Positions 22,901 to 34,540 of a stretch of DNA of 64,000 nt are shown one piece after another. Numbering within the stretch: position 1 is the stretch's first letter; every line of letters begins with the position of its first letter. Origin of the DNA: Cornus controversa (Eukaryota > Streptophyta > Magnoliopsida > Cornales > Cornaceae); contig CM048845.1 of the NCBI GenBank assembly GCA_026545225.1, positions 13,268,501-13,332,500 of the forward strand, in the 5' to 3' direction. The notes below the pieces were generated by a model. That model was not told the DNA's origin, did not search any database, and worked only from the letters and a program-made list of their open reading frames with translations. The translations under genes were made by a program, and so were the position numbers.

Positions 22901-23035
22901 GCTAATGCTTTGTTAGAAAAGACTAATCAACTCCCCCCCCCAGCATACTGCTTTGAAGGCTGCCCTTCTAGAGTTAAAAAAGAACAAGGTTCTAGCCGAA
23001 CTCAACCTATAGCAGACCAAGCTTTTCTGGGATAG
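19965..23035 (+). pseudogene. Plant mobile domain (aminotransferase-like, MAIN/MAIL type) gene, antisense in the Tat element
   Basis: Pieces of a plant mobile domain (PF10536-like) lie in order on the plus strand. They start with MAPKFVDLLLPSEDV at 19965, then a WNEWVDRL / CFAPLFWSITTNS / LCGMFSPIIKDVY region (about 20250-20470). EEHIALLLYWLNKCLLY and LALATFVLSILYRGLYDL follow (about 20620-20800), then LARQFSLVQMVPLPLYLP (about 21205-21260). A basic, Ser/Pro-rich part (21845-22420) and a C-terminal coiled-coil-like part (22460-23035) complete it. Stops and frameshifts break it, and some gaps may be introns. In host plants such proteins (MAIN, MAIL1) act in the nucleus in silencing and genome stability; capture by Gypsy and Mutator elements is known. 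It ends about 300 bp before the integrase end. Most likely decayed cargo. Confidence 0.75.
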
Positions 23036-23349
23036 TATGAGGTCAAAATTTGATGCATTATGAAGATTAGTTAGACTATTTTTAGACAAATACTTTGTAG
23101 TTTCATGAATTGTGGTTGTAACTGATCCTTTATAAAATGACTTTTGACATGGTGCTTTGGTTATCCAGGAAAAACACTTACATTATTATCAAGCATAAAA
23201 GAGAAACAAAAGAAAAGGAAAAATAAATAGGAATACAGAAGAAAATGTAAAACTATACAACACACTTATGCCTCACAATGATTCTATAGTTATACTTCAC
23301 CTAAATAGGTGAAGTGGCCTAACCAGACTCCCTTTCCAGTCACTCAAAT

Positions 23350-24653
23350 ATAGTTGGTCGATATTCCTTCAGATAGATACGATTGGTTGGCCTGGGATGC
23401 AATTCTCCATTCAAGTCTTTCAACCTGTATACACCTTTATTGACAATCTCATGAACCAAATAAGGGTCATCCCAATATGGGACCACTTACCATAAACTCT
23501 ATTATACTTCCCAACTGGCAAGACCACTTTCCATACTAGGTTGCCTTCAGCAAATGACTTTGGCCTAACTTTTTATTGTAGGCCTTCATCATTTTTCTCT
23601 TATGATCTCTGATCTAATCCAAAGCATCCAGGCGTATATCATCCAAATCCTCCAGCTCGATTAACATGGCGAGATTGTAATCCGTGGGTTGTAAGTTCTG
23701 CTGCAATGCAACCCTAGTCGATCGTACATTCAATTCCATATAAAGAATGGCATTGTGCCCATATGTTAATAAGTATAGAGTGATGCATGTACTTGTCCTT
23801 TTAGAATTCCTGTAAGCCTAGAGGGATTTTGATAATGACTCATGACAACACTTTGGGCTCTCATTGATCATCTTCTCGATAATTCCAATGAGTACTTTAT
23901 TTGAAGCCTCAACCTGCCCGTTACTTTGGACGTAATAAGGTGTCGAGGTTACCATCTTAACCTTCATTTCTTTTCCATAGGCTAGCACCTCAACTGCTCT
24001 GAATACAGTTTCCTTAGCGGCCACAGTAAACTCAGGAAGACCGAAGCGATAAAAGATATATTTCTTAATAAAATCAATCACTACCCACTAGTCCACTAAT
24101 CGATAAGCCACATCCTCTACCCATTTGGTAAAATAATTCATAGCCACGATGATTCAATGGTGTCCTCCTACTAATAGTGGGTTGATTTTGCCAATAAGAT
24201 CTACGGCCAATCCTTTGAATGGCCATAGTTTAACAATCAGTTGCATTTTCCTGGCAGCGACCCTTTGAATCGGCCTATGCTTTTGGCAAGCATTACAGCC
24301 TTTACATATTTTAGGTAATCTTTTAAGATCCCTAGCTAGTGATACTCATATCTCCTAATCAGCCAACGTATTTTGATTCCTACTTGACGAGCCCCACAAG
24401 TGCCTTCATGAACCTCAAACAGAATCCTTAAGGATTCTATTTTACTGATGCATTGGAGCAATAGCCTATCCTCTACACTTTGCTTATATAACTTGTCAGC
24501 CAACAATAAATACCTCATGACCTTTCTCCTGATCCTCCTATCCACATGCCGATTAGGATTAATTACAAAATCGATCAAAGGGTATCTCCAGTCATCATCT
24601 TCTAATGTGTTGATATCTACCGCAAACGTATCATCCGTGGTTAAATTCCTCAC
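23350..24653 (-). pseudogene. Tat element integrase (broken)
   Basis: A minus-strand integrase in pieces. The zinc-binding part runs from 24653 (VHEGTCGARQVG, RRYEYH) to CNACQ near 24280. The catalytic core follows with AVDLIG (about 24210), FTKWVE, a region where the second Asp is not seen (FTVAAKETVF), and SNGQVEASNK with the Glu (about 23910). A C-terminal part with GPILG and VERLEWRIA runs down to about 23350. Stop codons and frame changes separate them. Integrase inserts cDNA into the genome; this one cannot work. Confidence 0.8.
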
Positions 24654-24699
24654 CTTAGTCGAAGGGAGGCTTCTTCATGATACTCTGATCAGCCTTTCA

Positions 24700-25260
24700 A
24701 CCAACCCTTCTGAGACCCTGACCCCCGAGTCTATCTGGGCTAAATCATTCGCCTCTTTGTTAAATTCTCTTAGCCGATATTCCATCTTGATAGTATCAAA
24801 TTGTTCCACTAGTTAAAGAGCCAATGAATGAAACAACCTCAACTGTCAGGCCAGGCATTGAAAGTCTTCAGATATTTAGCAGAGAACCAGATTCGAATCC
24901 CCTACGATATACACATCCTTAGCAGACATTTCTAGCAGGATTTCCAAACCAATAATCACAGCCTCATATTTTGCTTGGTTATTAGAGCATTTAAAGTCCA
25001 AGAAGAAGGAAAACGTTATCTTTCTCCCGTTTGGCGAGATGATCATTATTCCTACCCCGACACTGTCGCTGGTATTGGAGCTATCAAACATCAATGTCCA
25101 AGGAGTCATAAATAAGATTGTCATTTCTTGCTTGTCTAAGATATATGGATCGATATCAGTTGATGGATGATCATCCAAGAACTCAGCCATTGCCCTTCCC
25201 TTAATCGATTTTTGTCAGATATAAACAAAGTTAAATTCCATCAAGGCCAACGACCACTTA
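24700..25260 (-). pseudogene. Tat element RNase H domain
   Basis: The frame at 25190-24876 shows the RNase H acidic residues in order: Asp in LMFDSSNTSD, Glu in KYEAVIIGLE and Asp in IVGDSNLV. It lies between reverse transcriptase and integrase as in Gypsy pol, removing RNA from the cDNA hybrid. Closed by a stop soon after the last motif. Confidence 0.75.
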
Positions 25261-25689
25261 CCAATTTGGCTTGTGATCAAAGGTTTTGATAGAATGTATC
25301 TGATGAAGTTAGTTTGGCAAATCACATAAACCAACACCAGCAACATATACACCCTCAGTTTCATAGTGAAAAAGTATAAAGCCAGACACAATTTCTTAAT
25401 CGATGCATATCTATACTCGATTGAGGAAAGAACCCTCCTCTGATAATAGATGGCTTACTCATTTCCTAACTCATTATCCTAAGCCAACATACTTCCGATC
25501 GACTCCTCAGCTACTGACAAATAATGTTTCATCGGCCACTTCTTTCTTGGGGGCATCACAACAGGTGGATTAGTTAGATATTCCTTTATTCTTTTGAATT
25601 TTTGTTGATGTTTGTTATCCCACACAAAATCATCCTGGGATTTTAATTTCAATAGAGGAGAAAATATGTAATTCTTTCCAGAACAATTC

Positions 25690-26696
25690 GAGATGATGCG
25701 TTTTAGGAAGTTTATCTGGCCGATGAACCGCTGGAGCTATTTCTTATTACTAGGTGCCATGGCATTCATGATTGCCTTGGTTTTGTTCTGATTGACCTCT
25801 ATACCTCGTTGATGTACCAGAAATCCCAAAAAATTCTCGACCAACACCCTAAAAGCATATTTAACAAGATTCATTTTTAACTTATAAGCATACATCCTTT
25901 TAAAGGTGGCCCTAAGATGTATCAAGTACTACCTTTGGGCTGATGACTTCACTACCACGTCGTCTATATAAACCTCCATAAACTGGCCAATCGTATCATG
26001 GAAAATGGCGTTCATTGCCCTTTGGTACGTGGCCCCAACATTCCTTAACTCAAAGGGCGTGACCACCCATTAAAATGTTCCAATTGACCCAGGACACCTG
26101 AACTCCATTTTTGCAATGTCTCCTTTGGCCATATATATCTGGTTATAACTTGAGTGCCCATCCATAAAAGACATGATCTCATTCTTAGCAGCCGAATCTA
26201 TTAACTGATCAGCCATCGACATAGGATACTCGTCCTTTAGGGTGGCCAAATTCAAATTTCTAAAGTTAATACTCACTCTTAGCTTTTCATTTTTCTTAAT
26301 GATAGGTACCACATCGGATATCCACTCTACATACCTAGTCATTCGGATAAAGCCTGCCTTCAAAAGACTTTCTATTTCCTCTTTAACCTTTGATACCACT
26401 TCTTGAGACATCTTTCTAGGCAATTGTTTGTATGTTCTATACCCTTCATGGATTGGCAGCTTATGTTCCACTAGCTCTCTTGACAAACCTAGTATCTCCT
26501 CATAATTCCAAGCAAAATAGTCTTTAAATTCTTTCAACAATTCAATCATCTCATCCTGGAAATTAGGCTCCAAGAGAGCGCTAATATAGGTAGACCAAGG
26601 ATCATCAATTGTTCCTAAATTCACTTCTCGCAAAGGATCTTGTACTTCTACTTTGAGATCATCTAGTTTTGCTAGAGTTAATTCTAAATTTGCCAA
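25690..26696 (-). pseudogene. Tat element reverse transcriptase
   Basis: The minus-strand frame 26696-26070 covers the N-terminal half: HKLPIHEGYRTYKQLPR, VKEEIESLLKAGFIR, VPIIKKNEKLRVSINFRNLN and SFMDGHSSYNQI. The active-site YIDD is read across the following break at about 25971-25958. A thumb and connection part follows at 25925-25737 (KCAF-like MNLVKYAFRV, FLGFLVHQRGIEVNQNK). At least one stop or frame change lies between the halves, so the enzyme is inactive though its active-site motif survives. Confidence 0.85.
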
Positions 26697-26882
26697 TTAT
26701 ATTGCATCTATTTTTCCACTATCAACCTCGATCACTTTAGCCATATTGGCCGATAGTTCATGATAAAATTGTTCTGCCTTGACAATCCTTTTCTCAACTA
26801 AGTATGTTTTTAACCCAGCACAGGCAGCCCTGAAGGCATGCCTTATCTTCTCTTCTTTATTGGGTTCGTCTATCATCATCAA

Positions 26883-27450
26883 CTATTTTTTTGAGTCTAA
26901 ACTAGGCCGATTGAGCTCAAGCATCGACCTACGTGCTTCATGCAGCAGTTCCTTCACTTCAGAGGCCACTTTTCCCCTTCTCATTATAGCTGAAGTAAGT
27001 CGACCCATCTTGTCCGTGCCAATGAACTTGATCAGAACGCAAGCTTTATTATACATTACGACTTCAGTAGTGTATACTTTAGTCACAAAAGGCTTGTTAT
27101 CAACCTCTATTATTTTGACTTCATCCCCATCCCACAGGATCAACATTTGATACAATAACAACGGGATACACATATTTGAGTGAATCCAAACGCGGGCCAG
27201 AAACATGTTATAGGTCGTTGTTGATTCAATTATAAAGAAAGAGGTAAATGAAGATCGACCACCAACAATGACTTCTAGAGGGAGTATTCCTTTGGTGTTA
27301 GTGGAACCACCATTGAATCCGCTAATCACAACATCTGTAGGAATTACATCTTCCATGTTTTTCCCTAAAGCCTTCATTGTGGTTGATGGAATGATGTTTA
27401 CCACTAATCCATTATTGACCAGAACTCAGTTGACTAGCTGGCCTTCTACC
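26883..27450 (-). pseudogene. Tat element aspartic protease region
   Basis: The frame at 27404-26883 reads VVNIIPSTTMKALG, then YNMFLARVWIHS, matching the layout of Gypsy proteases, which cut the Gag-Pol polyprotein. Just upstream the expected catalytic D-(S/T/D)-G is read as NNG, so the catalytic Asp appears replaced. A stop precedes this segment. Confidence 0.65.
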
Positions 27451-27559
27451 TAGACTTTGACATACAAAGGCCTCAATTATTGAGTCATAGCTAATGGTGT
27501 TCTTTCAAATACCACACTATCGGCTGTCAAGGAACCTTCCTTAGAAACTGACGGTTTAT

Positions 27560-30159
27560 TGATCTATGTTATCTCTGGTGTAACTTTCTCAATCACGTGG
27601 TCGTTCTCCATCTCAGAAGGATCGGTCACTACACATAGATGGCCAAGTTTTGCTTAAAAAATGGCTGGCAAAATGAATTATATGTTACACACAACTCTCT
27701 CTAGGAAGTTTCTGAACTTAATTCTATATTTTGCCATATATTTTGGATCTTGGTCAGACTAGTCTGCCTCTTAGGAAGATTCTTCTTCAACAAATGCCAT
27801 ACATATGTTTGTTGCCTCATCTAAAGAAAGCTCTTGATCATAACCATCAGCCAACATTACTTGGCCGACAGCTTATTTCCTTCTCAGTTCAGCTCTCCTC
27901 CATTGCATTCTTCGCTTCTAAGCTCGAGTAGGAGTACCTTTTAGTATCACATTTCTAGAAAATTTAGGATGAGTTCCTTTTGTCCATCGGTCATGGGCAA
28001 CCACAGGTGGTTTTATCATCCTTGGCATATCAGTGATGTCTTCCTTTCTTACCCATATCTTTGGTTGATTTAGTACTCCTTTTTTGAACCTTGGTAGGTT
28101 ATGATGAGTAGGAAGTATCTTGTCAAACATCTCTCTATCTCAACGTATGGTGACTCCTTCTCATGGTTTGATTCTTTGGAAGACTGATTGATTTACAGCC
28201 ATCTAAGCAGGCCGATCTTGAAGGAACACGATCCTCTCATGGACACTCTTTCGTACACCTTGCCCCCTTAGTCCAATCTTTTTGTCACCATAATTCCCAA
28301 GAGTCTTACAAATTGGATAACATCCCTTTTCAATAGATCCAACTGAGCCTCTCATAGTTTTCATTCCAGTTCCTCTATTATCTTGTTATTTGAGGCAGTG
28401 GATAATGTTCTTTCATTAACCTTTGATTGTCGATCGTTAGCCTTTAGTGCAAGGCTGACTACATTACTCGAAACAATTATAGGAAAAGAGTTGTTGTCAA
28501 CCCCCAAACTTTCATTTGTTTATCTGGAAACTTCAAGGTGCCTTCGTCGATCGCTTTATGCACAATATTACGAAACACCGTACAATTGTTAGTATTATGT
28601 GTCTAAAAGTTATGGCATTTACAATATTCTTTTCCCTTAAGCTCGACAGCTGATGGGATCTTTTGCCCTTTGGGCAATGTGATCTGTTTATCAGTTAATA
28701 GATGATCAAAGATCTTATCAGCCATAGACAGATCGAATGAGTAAAATTTGCTTGCATCGGCCAACCCCCTTTTAACAGGATTGGCAAATGATGAAGTAGA
28801 GTGTGAGCTTCTAGTGGCTGACTTGACTCTTATTAGACTTTCACATATGTATGACTTCTTAATGTGGACCTCAGCCCAAATTTTTCTTGAGATCTCATTA
28901 ATTTTCGCCGAGAAAACCTCATCATTGGGATCTTTATAATAAGTTCCTTTTGATGAAATTTTTCTTTCTTTTTCTTCATTGAGGATCAATTCATATCTTG
29001 TAGCCCTATCGACTAGTTCAAATATATCATGGAATTCTATGCCCTCAAACCTCTTTCTGTGTTCAGTATCTAAACCACTAAACACTTTTGTCGGGTCCTC
29101 CTGAACCTTGTTATGAAAGTCTCGACCGTTTTCCTAGGCAATTAACTTAGCCTGGACAAATCAACCAAAGTAGTCTCTAGTTCTGGACGATAAAACTGAG
29201 TATGAAATAACTCCTCCATTTACTGCCAATTCATTACAAAATTTGGCCTCAAATTAGAATACCAAGTAAAAGTTATTCCAGTTAAAGAACTGGGGAATAG
29301 TCTTAATTTTCACATATGGTTAGCACCAGCCTCTCCACATTGGATTGTGAAACAACCGATGTGTTCCAATGTTATTGATTTACCTCTCCACTAAATGTAA
29401 AAAAGTTAGATATTTCATATCTAGTAAGATATTCAAGTAAATCATATTCTTCAGGATAAGGTTTCCTAAAGGTAGGTTGATTAGTCCTTCTTAATCCTAA
29501 AACTGGATAGATATCATCAAATTAATTTTCAAGAACGTTTGGATTCATTGGTTGCTCATGTTCTTGCCTCCTCGGTGGCTGATTATTCTCTATCTGCCCC
29601 CTGGGTGCAGATGTAATCGAGGGATCTTGCCTTCTTCCCCTGTTAGGGTTATCTCCAAGGTTGATTGGACCTATGGAGTCATTTTGAATATGCACCTGTT
29701 GTTACTCTGGCAGCTGTCTGTTCATAGTCCCGGTTGATAATTGATTTTTCTCTACACCAGGTTGAAAACTGCTACATGGCAGATTACTTTGTATTGAAGG
29801 ATGAGGTAAAAGTAATATTAGACCTTTCAATTTTTGGTCAACCTGCTAAGCATTTGGCTGATGAGTCGAATCTTGGGTGATAGAGCTCTGAATGATCGGT
29901 ATGTTCTGGACGGTCGATTGTCTTATCATTTCGTCTATTCGATCATTCGTGCGAACACTAGTCCGGGTGATCTTCTTGTCCAGTCGACCCATTTGGTGTT
30001 AACCTCGCCAAGTTGGACGCGCATTGCATGTATGGCATCCATTAGGACTATTATATCTGATAGATCGGCTGCAGAGCCACCTAAAGGCTGAGAGATCTCT
30101 TCCTCTTCAGTATCATCGCCAGGGGCTGAGTTCTTCGCAGACCTTAACTTGGGCAGCAT
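27560..30159 (-). pseudogene. Tat element gag (broken)
   Basis: The likely start is the ATG at 30159, about 50 bp past the LTR and leader, opening with MLPKLRSAKNSAPGDDTEEEE. Further segments include a capsid-type part at 29085-28603 (RFEGIEFHDIFELVDRATRY, KFYSFDLSMADKIFDHLL, then YCKCHNF, the start of a Cys/His knuckle) and a basic part at 28130-27918. Several stops and frame changes separate them. The order and motifs are those of Tat-type gag. Confidence 0.75.
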
Positions 30160-30209
30160 ATTCTCAATTCTTTAGTACTTTCTCAAGTCCCACCAAGCGT
30201 GCCAAAATA

Positions 30210-31467
30210 TATTCGGTATCAATTAATAAGCCAAGCAGACCGATTGAATTGTCAGCATTTGTAGGCATGCAAAAGTCGTGATATCGGCTCGATGTAAATA
30301 GTTGGGCAAACACAAGTATCTCTTTTGAAGGTTGTGTTGGATCGGGCTATTAACTAGGGAGAAAAAATACGAAACTCCCTATTGAGTTCTTTTTTGCCTC
30401 AATTAAGAGGACTTTTAATTGTGCGCAAAGAATTGCGAGACTGAATCGTGGCAAGGAGGGAGGCAGAAGGAATGAGATAGTAAGGAGGGAGATAGAAAGT
30501 GAGGGAGATGTAGATAAACAAATTGATTAGAGGAGGCTGAGAGCAAGAAATTATGAGGGAGATGTAGATCGAGTAAGAATCAAAGTAATATTTTGGGATA
30601 ATATTGTGAGAGAGATAGAATGCATGTGATGCAATTTTTTTGTTGTGGTTGTGGGAACCCTTAATACAGAGTTCCTTGCATTTATTTATAATAAAAATTT
30701 ACATCACTATATCTTCCTACATGTATGTTACAAGATAGTACTGAAATAAACAATTTTCATAAAAGAAACAAATCAGCTATATCCTAATACACCATGTCTT
30801 CAAATCCCCAACAGTGTAGCTCATCCCCCTTCTCAGTGTCCAAGTCCCACCTAACTTTGTTCCTCATTATAGCCTTCAATTACACAGAGTCAATGGCTTG
30901 CCAAAAATCTTCCATTGTGACCCAATCCCACTAGAGTCCATGTATATTCTGTATAGCTCCATGATAGTAGCTTGATTGTCAACGTCCTTATCAATGAGCA
31001 ATTGTATTACTACTTGGATTCCTTAGCACGATTGACTCTATCTGTTATACTTTAGTAGAGTTTAAGTTATATTCTGATTCACGTGCTCAACCTAACTTTA
31101 CCCATATCGGCCTATTATTTATGGTCGTCAGCTTTTAGAATCCTATTTATGCTTAACTCTTTCACAACCCTTTCGCATGCATCCACCCCAGTCTTCCACT
31201 CTATATTAAACTCATTGGAGTTCAATTTACACTGGATTCCTTACTTTCAACCAACAAAAATAGTTTTACAATTATATATATACACCTATACGTATATACG
31301 TAACCATATATGCATTCATATAGGTGCCAGCTACTTGTTTAGGACAACTTGTTGTAAGTCCTCAGCCTTTAGAGTTTCCTTCGTAATGAATTCTTTGTCA
31401 GCCTTACCCATTCGCCCAAACGACCCCTAAGTTGGCTGCCAAGTGGCTCCACATTTGGGTGCCAACA
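30210..31467 (-). repeat. 5' LTR of the Tat element
   Basis: 1258 bp, partner of 18437-19680, ending GGTGCCAACA before the CCTTC duplication. Inside the element it is followed, on the minus strand, by the leader TTTGGCACGCTTGGTGGGAC. Confidence 0.9.
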
Positions 31468-31472
31468 CCTTC

Positions 31473-31760
31473 ATTTTAAGTAACAATCATTAATGTTTTT
31501 TAATGGAGCATGTGAAATTACTCTTACGTCATTATTATTTATCAAATTACAATTTTAAATTTGAAGGGTATATTTGTCATATGAAGCTAGAAAACTTGTC
31601 ACATCAGCGTTGACTATTTTTTACCATTAGTGAAACTAATGGCAGAGATCGTTTTGTTACATACATGTGACTAGATGGGAAGTAACTTTAATATTTTAAA
31701 ATATATAGGATACAAGTGTAGTAAATCCTAACTAGAGAGGATGTAAATGTAATTTACCCT
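31473..31760 (-). mobile_element. Right part of the MITE split by the Tat element
   Basis: Ends CTAACTAGAGAGGATGTAAATGTAATTTACCC, the inverted partner of 18355-18443. Contains the family landmarks CTAATGGCAG and GTTGAC. Non-coding. Confidence 0.65.
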
Positions 31761-32120
31761 TCTTATAATCCGCAATGTATTTGATCCAGTTAAAGGCCAA
31801 TACCCATGACCATTTCTAATAATATCAGTAACTTTTGCATGAAAATCATTTCAAAAATCTTGAATAGGTCTATTATTCATATGTAAAACTTATAAATCTT
31901 ATTCATGATATGTCTTCTTTAGTTCAATGAAAATCATGTGCAGATCTTTTTGTTTACTCCTTCAGTCTTCTATTAATTATCTCATTAAGTAAATAGGAGT
32001 TGATCTACTAGGCAAAAATCCAAATGAATTATCAGATATTGAGGTTTTTTTCCTTAATCTTTGTTCAATTATCATTTCCCATATTTTCATTGTAAAACTC
32101 ATTAGTTTTATTCCTCTATA
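31757..32120 (-). pseudogene. RTE-type LINE reverse transcriptase fragment
   Basis: Minus-strand translation gives NYRGIKLMSFTMKIWEMII, then FGFLPSRSTPIYLM, the order and spacing of motifs around the palm domain of plant RTE-clade LINE reverse transcriptases. Further downstream, towards 31757, the frame is broken by several stops. Only a small internal part of ORF2 is present, with no 3' tail. Confidence 0.6.
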
Positions 32121-32149
32121 ATTATCACCTTTATTTTCATAAATTGTAT

Positions 32150-32620
32150 AAATCCAAATTATAGAACAATGATTTGAAATATTTAGGTTCCAAAAATTCT
32201 TATTTCTTTTATCAAACAGTGTTTACCCACAAAGACTTGGGATTAGATTGAAGAACATCCCACATATGATTAACCATTGCAGCTTTTGTTCCAAGAAATG
32301 AGATCCATCAGACCTAAACCACCCTTCCTTTTTAGGTTTATTAACAGAATCCCAAGCAAGTCTATTCCCACCATTGCTCAAAGAGGAGCCTTTCAAAACA
32401 AACTTTATAATGACATTATTAATTTCTTATATAACAGCTTTGGGAAGAATAAAATGAGATACCCAGTATACTTGCCCAAGCCAATTGAAGCCTTCTCCTA
32501 AAAGATAAGTATCTCCTAGCCCATGATTTTGCTCTCATAGTGATTCTATCTACCAAATCTTTGCAATGACCATATTTCAATTTAGTTGATATGACAGTGA
32601 GGCATTCTTTTAATTTCTTT
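32150..32620 (-). pseudogene. L1-type LINE ORF2 C-terminal fragment
   Basis: On the minus strand: DLVDRITMRAKSWARRYLSF and RRLQLAWASI (about 32560-32450), then after frame breaks KGGLGLMDLISWNKAAMVNH and SLWVN (about 32330-32220). These are the signatures between reverse transcriptase and the zinc-binding tail of plant L1 ORF2. Broken by stops and truncated at both ends; distinct from the adjacent RTE piece. Confidence 0.6.
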
Positions 32621-33050
32621 TATTTTTTTAACAAAACGATCATAAGTTAAAAATAAAATAATTTTGTACTAAGTTTGTGCGAATTTGGGAACGTTTATCA
32701 ATGCAATAGTAAAAGTTTGTATTGATAAGCAAGCAATATTGGATGGGGGTTTGAGTCTAAGCTGTTTTTTTTTTTTTCATGACTCTTTTTAATACTTAAT
32801 TTTGAATAAAGTATAGTATTTATTTATGGGCAAAGCTAACCTTCGTATTCGTATTTTTTTAATTTCATAGACGTAATGCACCAAAACCATTGTAGCACAT
32901 GGAAAATGTGGTAGACATTATATACTTTTAGAAAGATGGGTAGAGTAAAGAGTTGAACTCTCTGCCAACCATAAGAAATATTTTCATTACAAGTGACATA
33001 ATTAATAGTGCGACTAAATAGTCTACTTTTGGTAGAGGTATGTGTATATG

Positions 33051-33765
33051 CTAAGAAGCATGGACACGGATACGGGACACGGGTACGACACGACACGAAC
33101 ACGGCGACACGGCAAATTTCAAAAAAATAGGACACGACACGGCGGGGATACGGCTATGAAATAATATATTAATATATATTCAACAAGTTAATCAATATCC
33201 ACAATACCATAAATTTAACAATAAAAAAATAATAAATCACACAAATACTTCAATTTATTATCAAGTAATTAATGTATTTTCAAAAAGGATGTTCATTATA
33301 TTGATTTTTTTATTTTTTTTTGTTTCTAAATTTATTATTTAGGAATTTTATCTAACTATTTTTTATTTTTAAAATTTTTTATTTTAGAAAATACTATATT
33401 TATATAGAAAAGGGCATAATAGTCATATTAAATGATATATGTCATTATAGTTATTTCAAGGGGTCAATATGTCAATTTTTAGAAGATGAGGGGCTGAAAT
33501 GCTAAAAAAAATAGTTCAAAGGGGTCTTTTTGTAACTTTGCAAAAGTTCAGGGGTTTTTTTGCACTTTTAAAAATTACAAAATGTACCCCGCCGTGTCCC
33601 CCGCGTGTCCTTGCCGTGTCCCCCGCGTGTCCTTGCCGTGTCCCAGCCGTGTCCTAAAAAAAAAAATTCCAGGACACTTCTACGGAGTGTCCGACACGTG
33701 TCCGAGGAGTGTCCGAGTGTCCGACACGGATACGGCACCCCTATACGAAGTGTCCGTGCTTTCTA
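33051..33765. mobile_element. Mutator-like non-autonomous element with GACACGG subterminal repeats
   Basis: Ends AAGAAGCATGGACACGG and, reversed, AGAAAGCACGGACACTTCG, flanked by the perfect 9-bp duplication GTGTATATG (33042-33050 and 33766-33774), the size made by Mutator-type transposases. Both ends are filled with short GACACGG / CCGTGTC motifs that make this the most GC-rich patch in the window. A half copy of the hairpin MITE family (about 33290-33570) is inserted in the middle. No transposase. Confidence 0.75.
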
Positions 33766-34343
33766 GTGTATATGTATATGTATATGTATGTAAGTATAAC
33801 CCAAACCAATTTAACTTTTGGACACACTAGCCGAAGCTAAAAACGCAGTCCATTAAGTAATGTCTCTTTTTATTTTTTGTGTTTTGGTCTTAACAAGAAG
33901 GCCCTCTATCTGGGCCAGCCCAATTTGCAGTCCTATTGTGGATTGATTATATATTCATTATTTTGATATTTTCCCTTCATTGTTTCTAACTCATACAAAA
34001 ATAACAAAAGTTTTCCTTAATTTTTCACTATTGTGTGTTAAGATTTTGATTTAGATTCCCAGATTGCTTTGGTTGGATCATATGGTGATTGTTCTTGGAT
34101 ACTGTTCTAGAAGACTGTCGTTGTGTATTGATTAGTGCATTGAGAATAATAATAAGTGTTTATCTTAATAGCTGTCACATCAATCGGTATTTCACTAAAT
34201 CTTCATATGTCCTTTCTTTAGATGGCAAGCCAGTACTTCATTGCACTAAAATAGTTTTGGCATGTCCTATTAGACTTCAAAATTATCTCTATATAACATT
34301 GTTATTCAAGTGAAGAAAGGATAAATTCTATATTGAATACATG

Positions 34344-34540
34344 TGTTAGATTATATTGTGTATTACTTATCCACCACTCACCTAACCCCATTCCTTATAT
34401 AGGTTACTTGTTCTGCACTCACCTAATCCCATTTTTTGTCTTATAAATAAGCCTTGTACGCGTTGTATTATAATCAATTCAATATACGGAGAATTCATTA
34501 TCTCTCTCTCTCTCTCCTATTTTAACATGATATCAGAGTC
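34344..34540 (+). mobile_element. Short Copia LTR with primer site
   Basis: TGTTAGATTATATTG to CCTATTTTAACA (34344-34527, 184 bp) is followed directly by TGATATCAGAGTC, a one-mismatch initiator-Met primer site. It holds TATAAATAAG and a (TC)n run, as is usual for short Copia LTRs. No gag or 3' LTR was found downstream, so it is a 5' remnant. Confidence 0.7.

Larger units (their letters stand above)
18437..31467 (-). mobile_element. Tat-type Ty3/Gypsy retrotransposon, 13.0 kb
   Basis: Long direct LTRs at 18437-19680 and 30210-31467, flanked by the 5-bp duplication CCTTC (18432-18436 and 31468-31472). On the minus strand the LTR starts TGTTGGCACC. Next to the right LTR is TTTGGCACGCTTGGTGGGAC, a leader shared by many plant Tat/Ogre-type elements, and next to the left LTR is the purine tract ATTTGGGGGACAGT. 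Gag, protease, reverse transcriptase, RNase H and integrase follow in Gypsy order on the minus strand, all interrupted. Between integrase and the 3' LTR lies a 3-kb gene in the opposite direction. The element cannot move on its own now. Confidence 0.92.
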
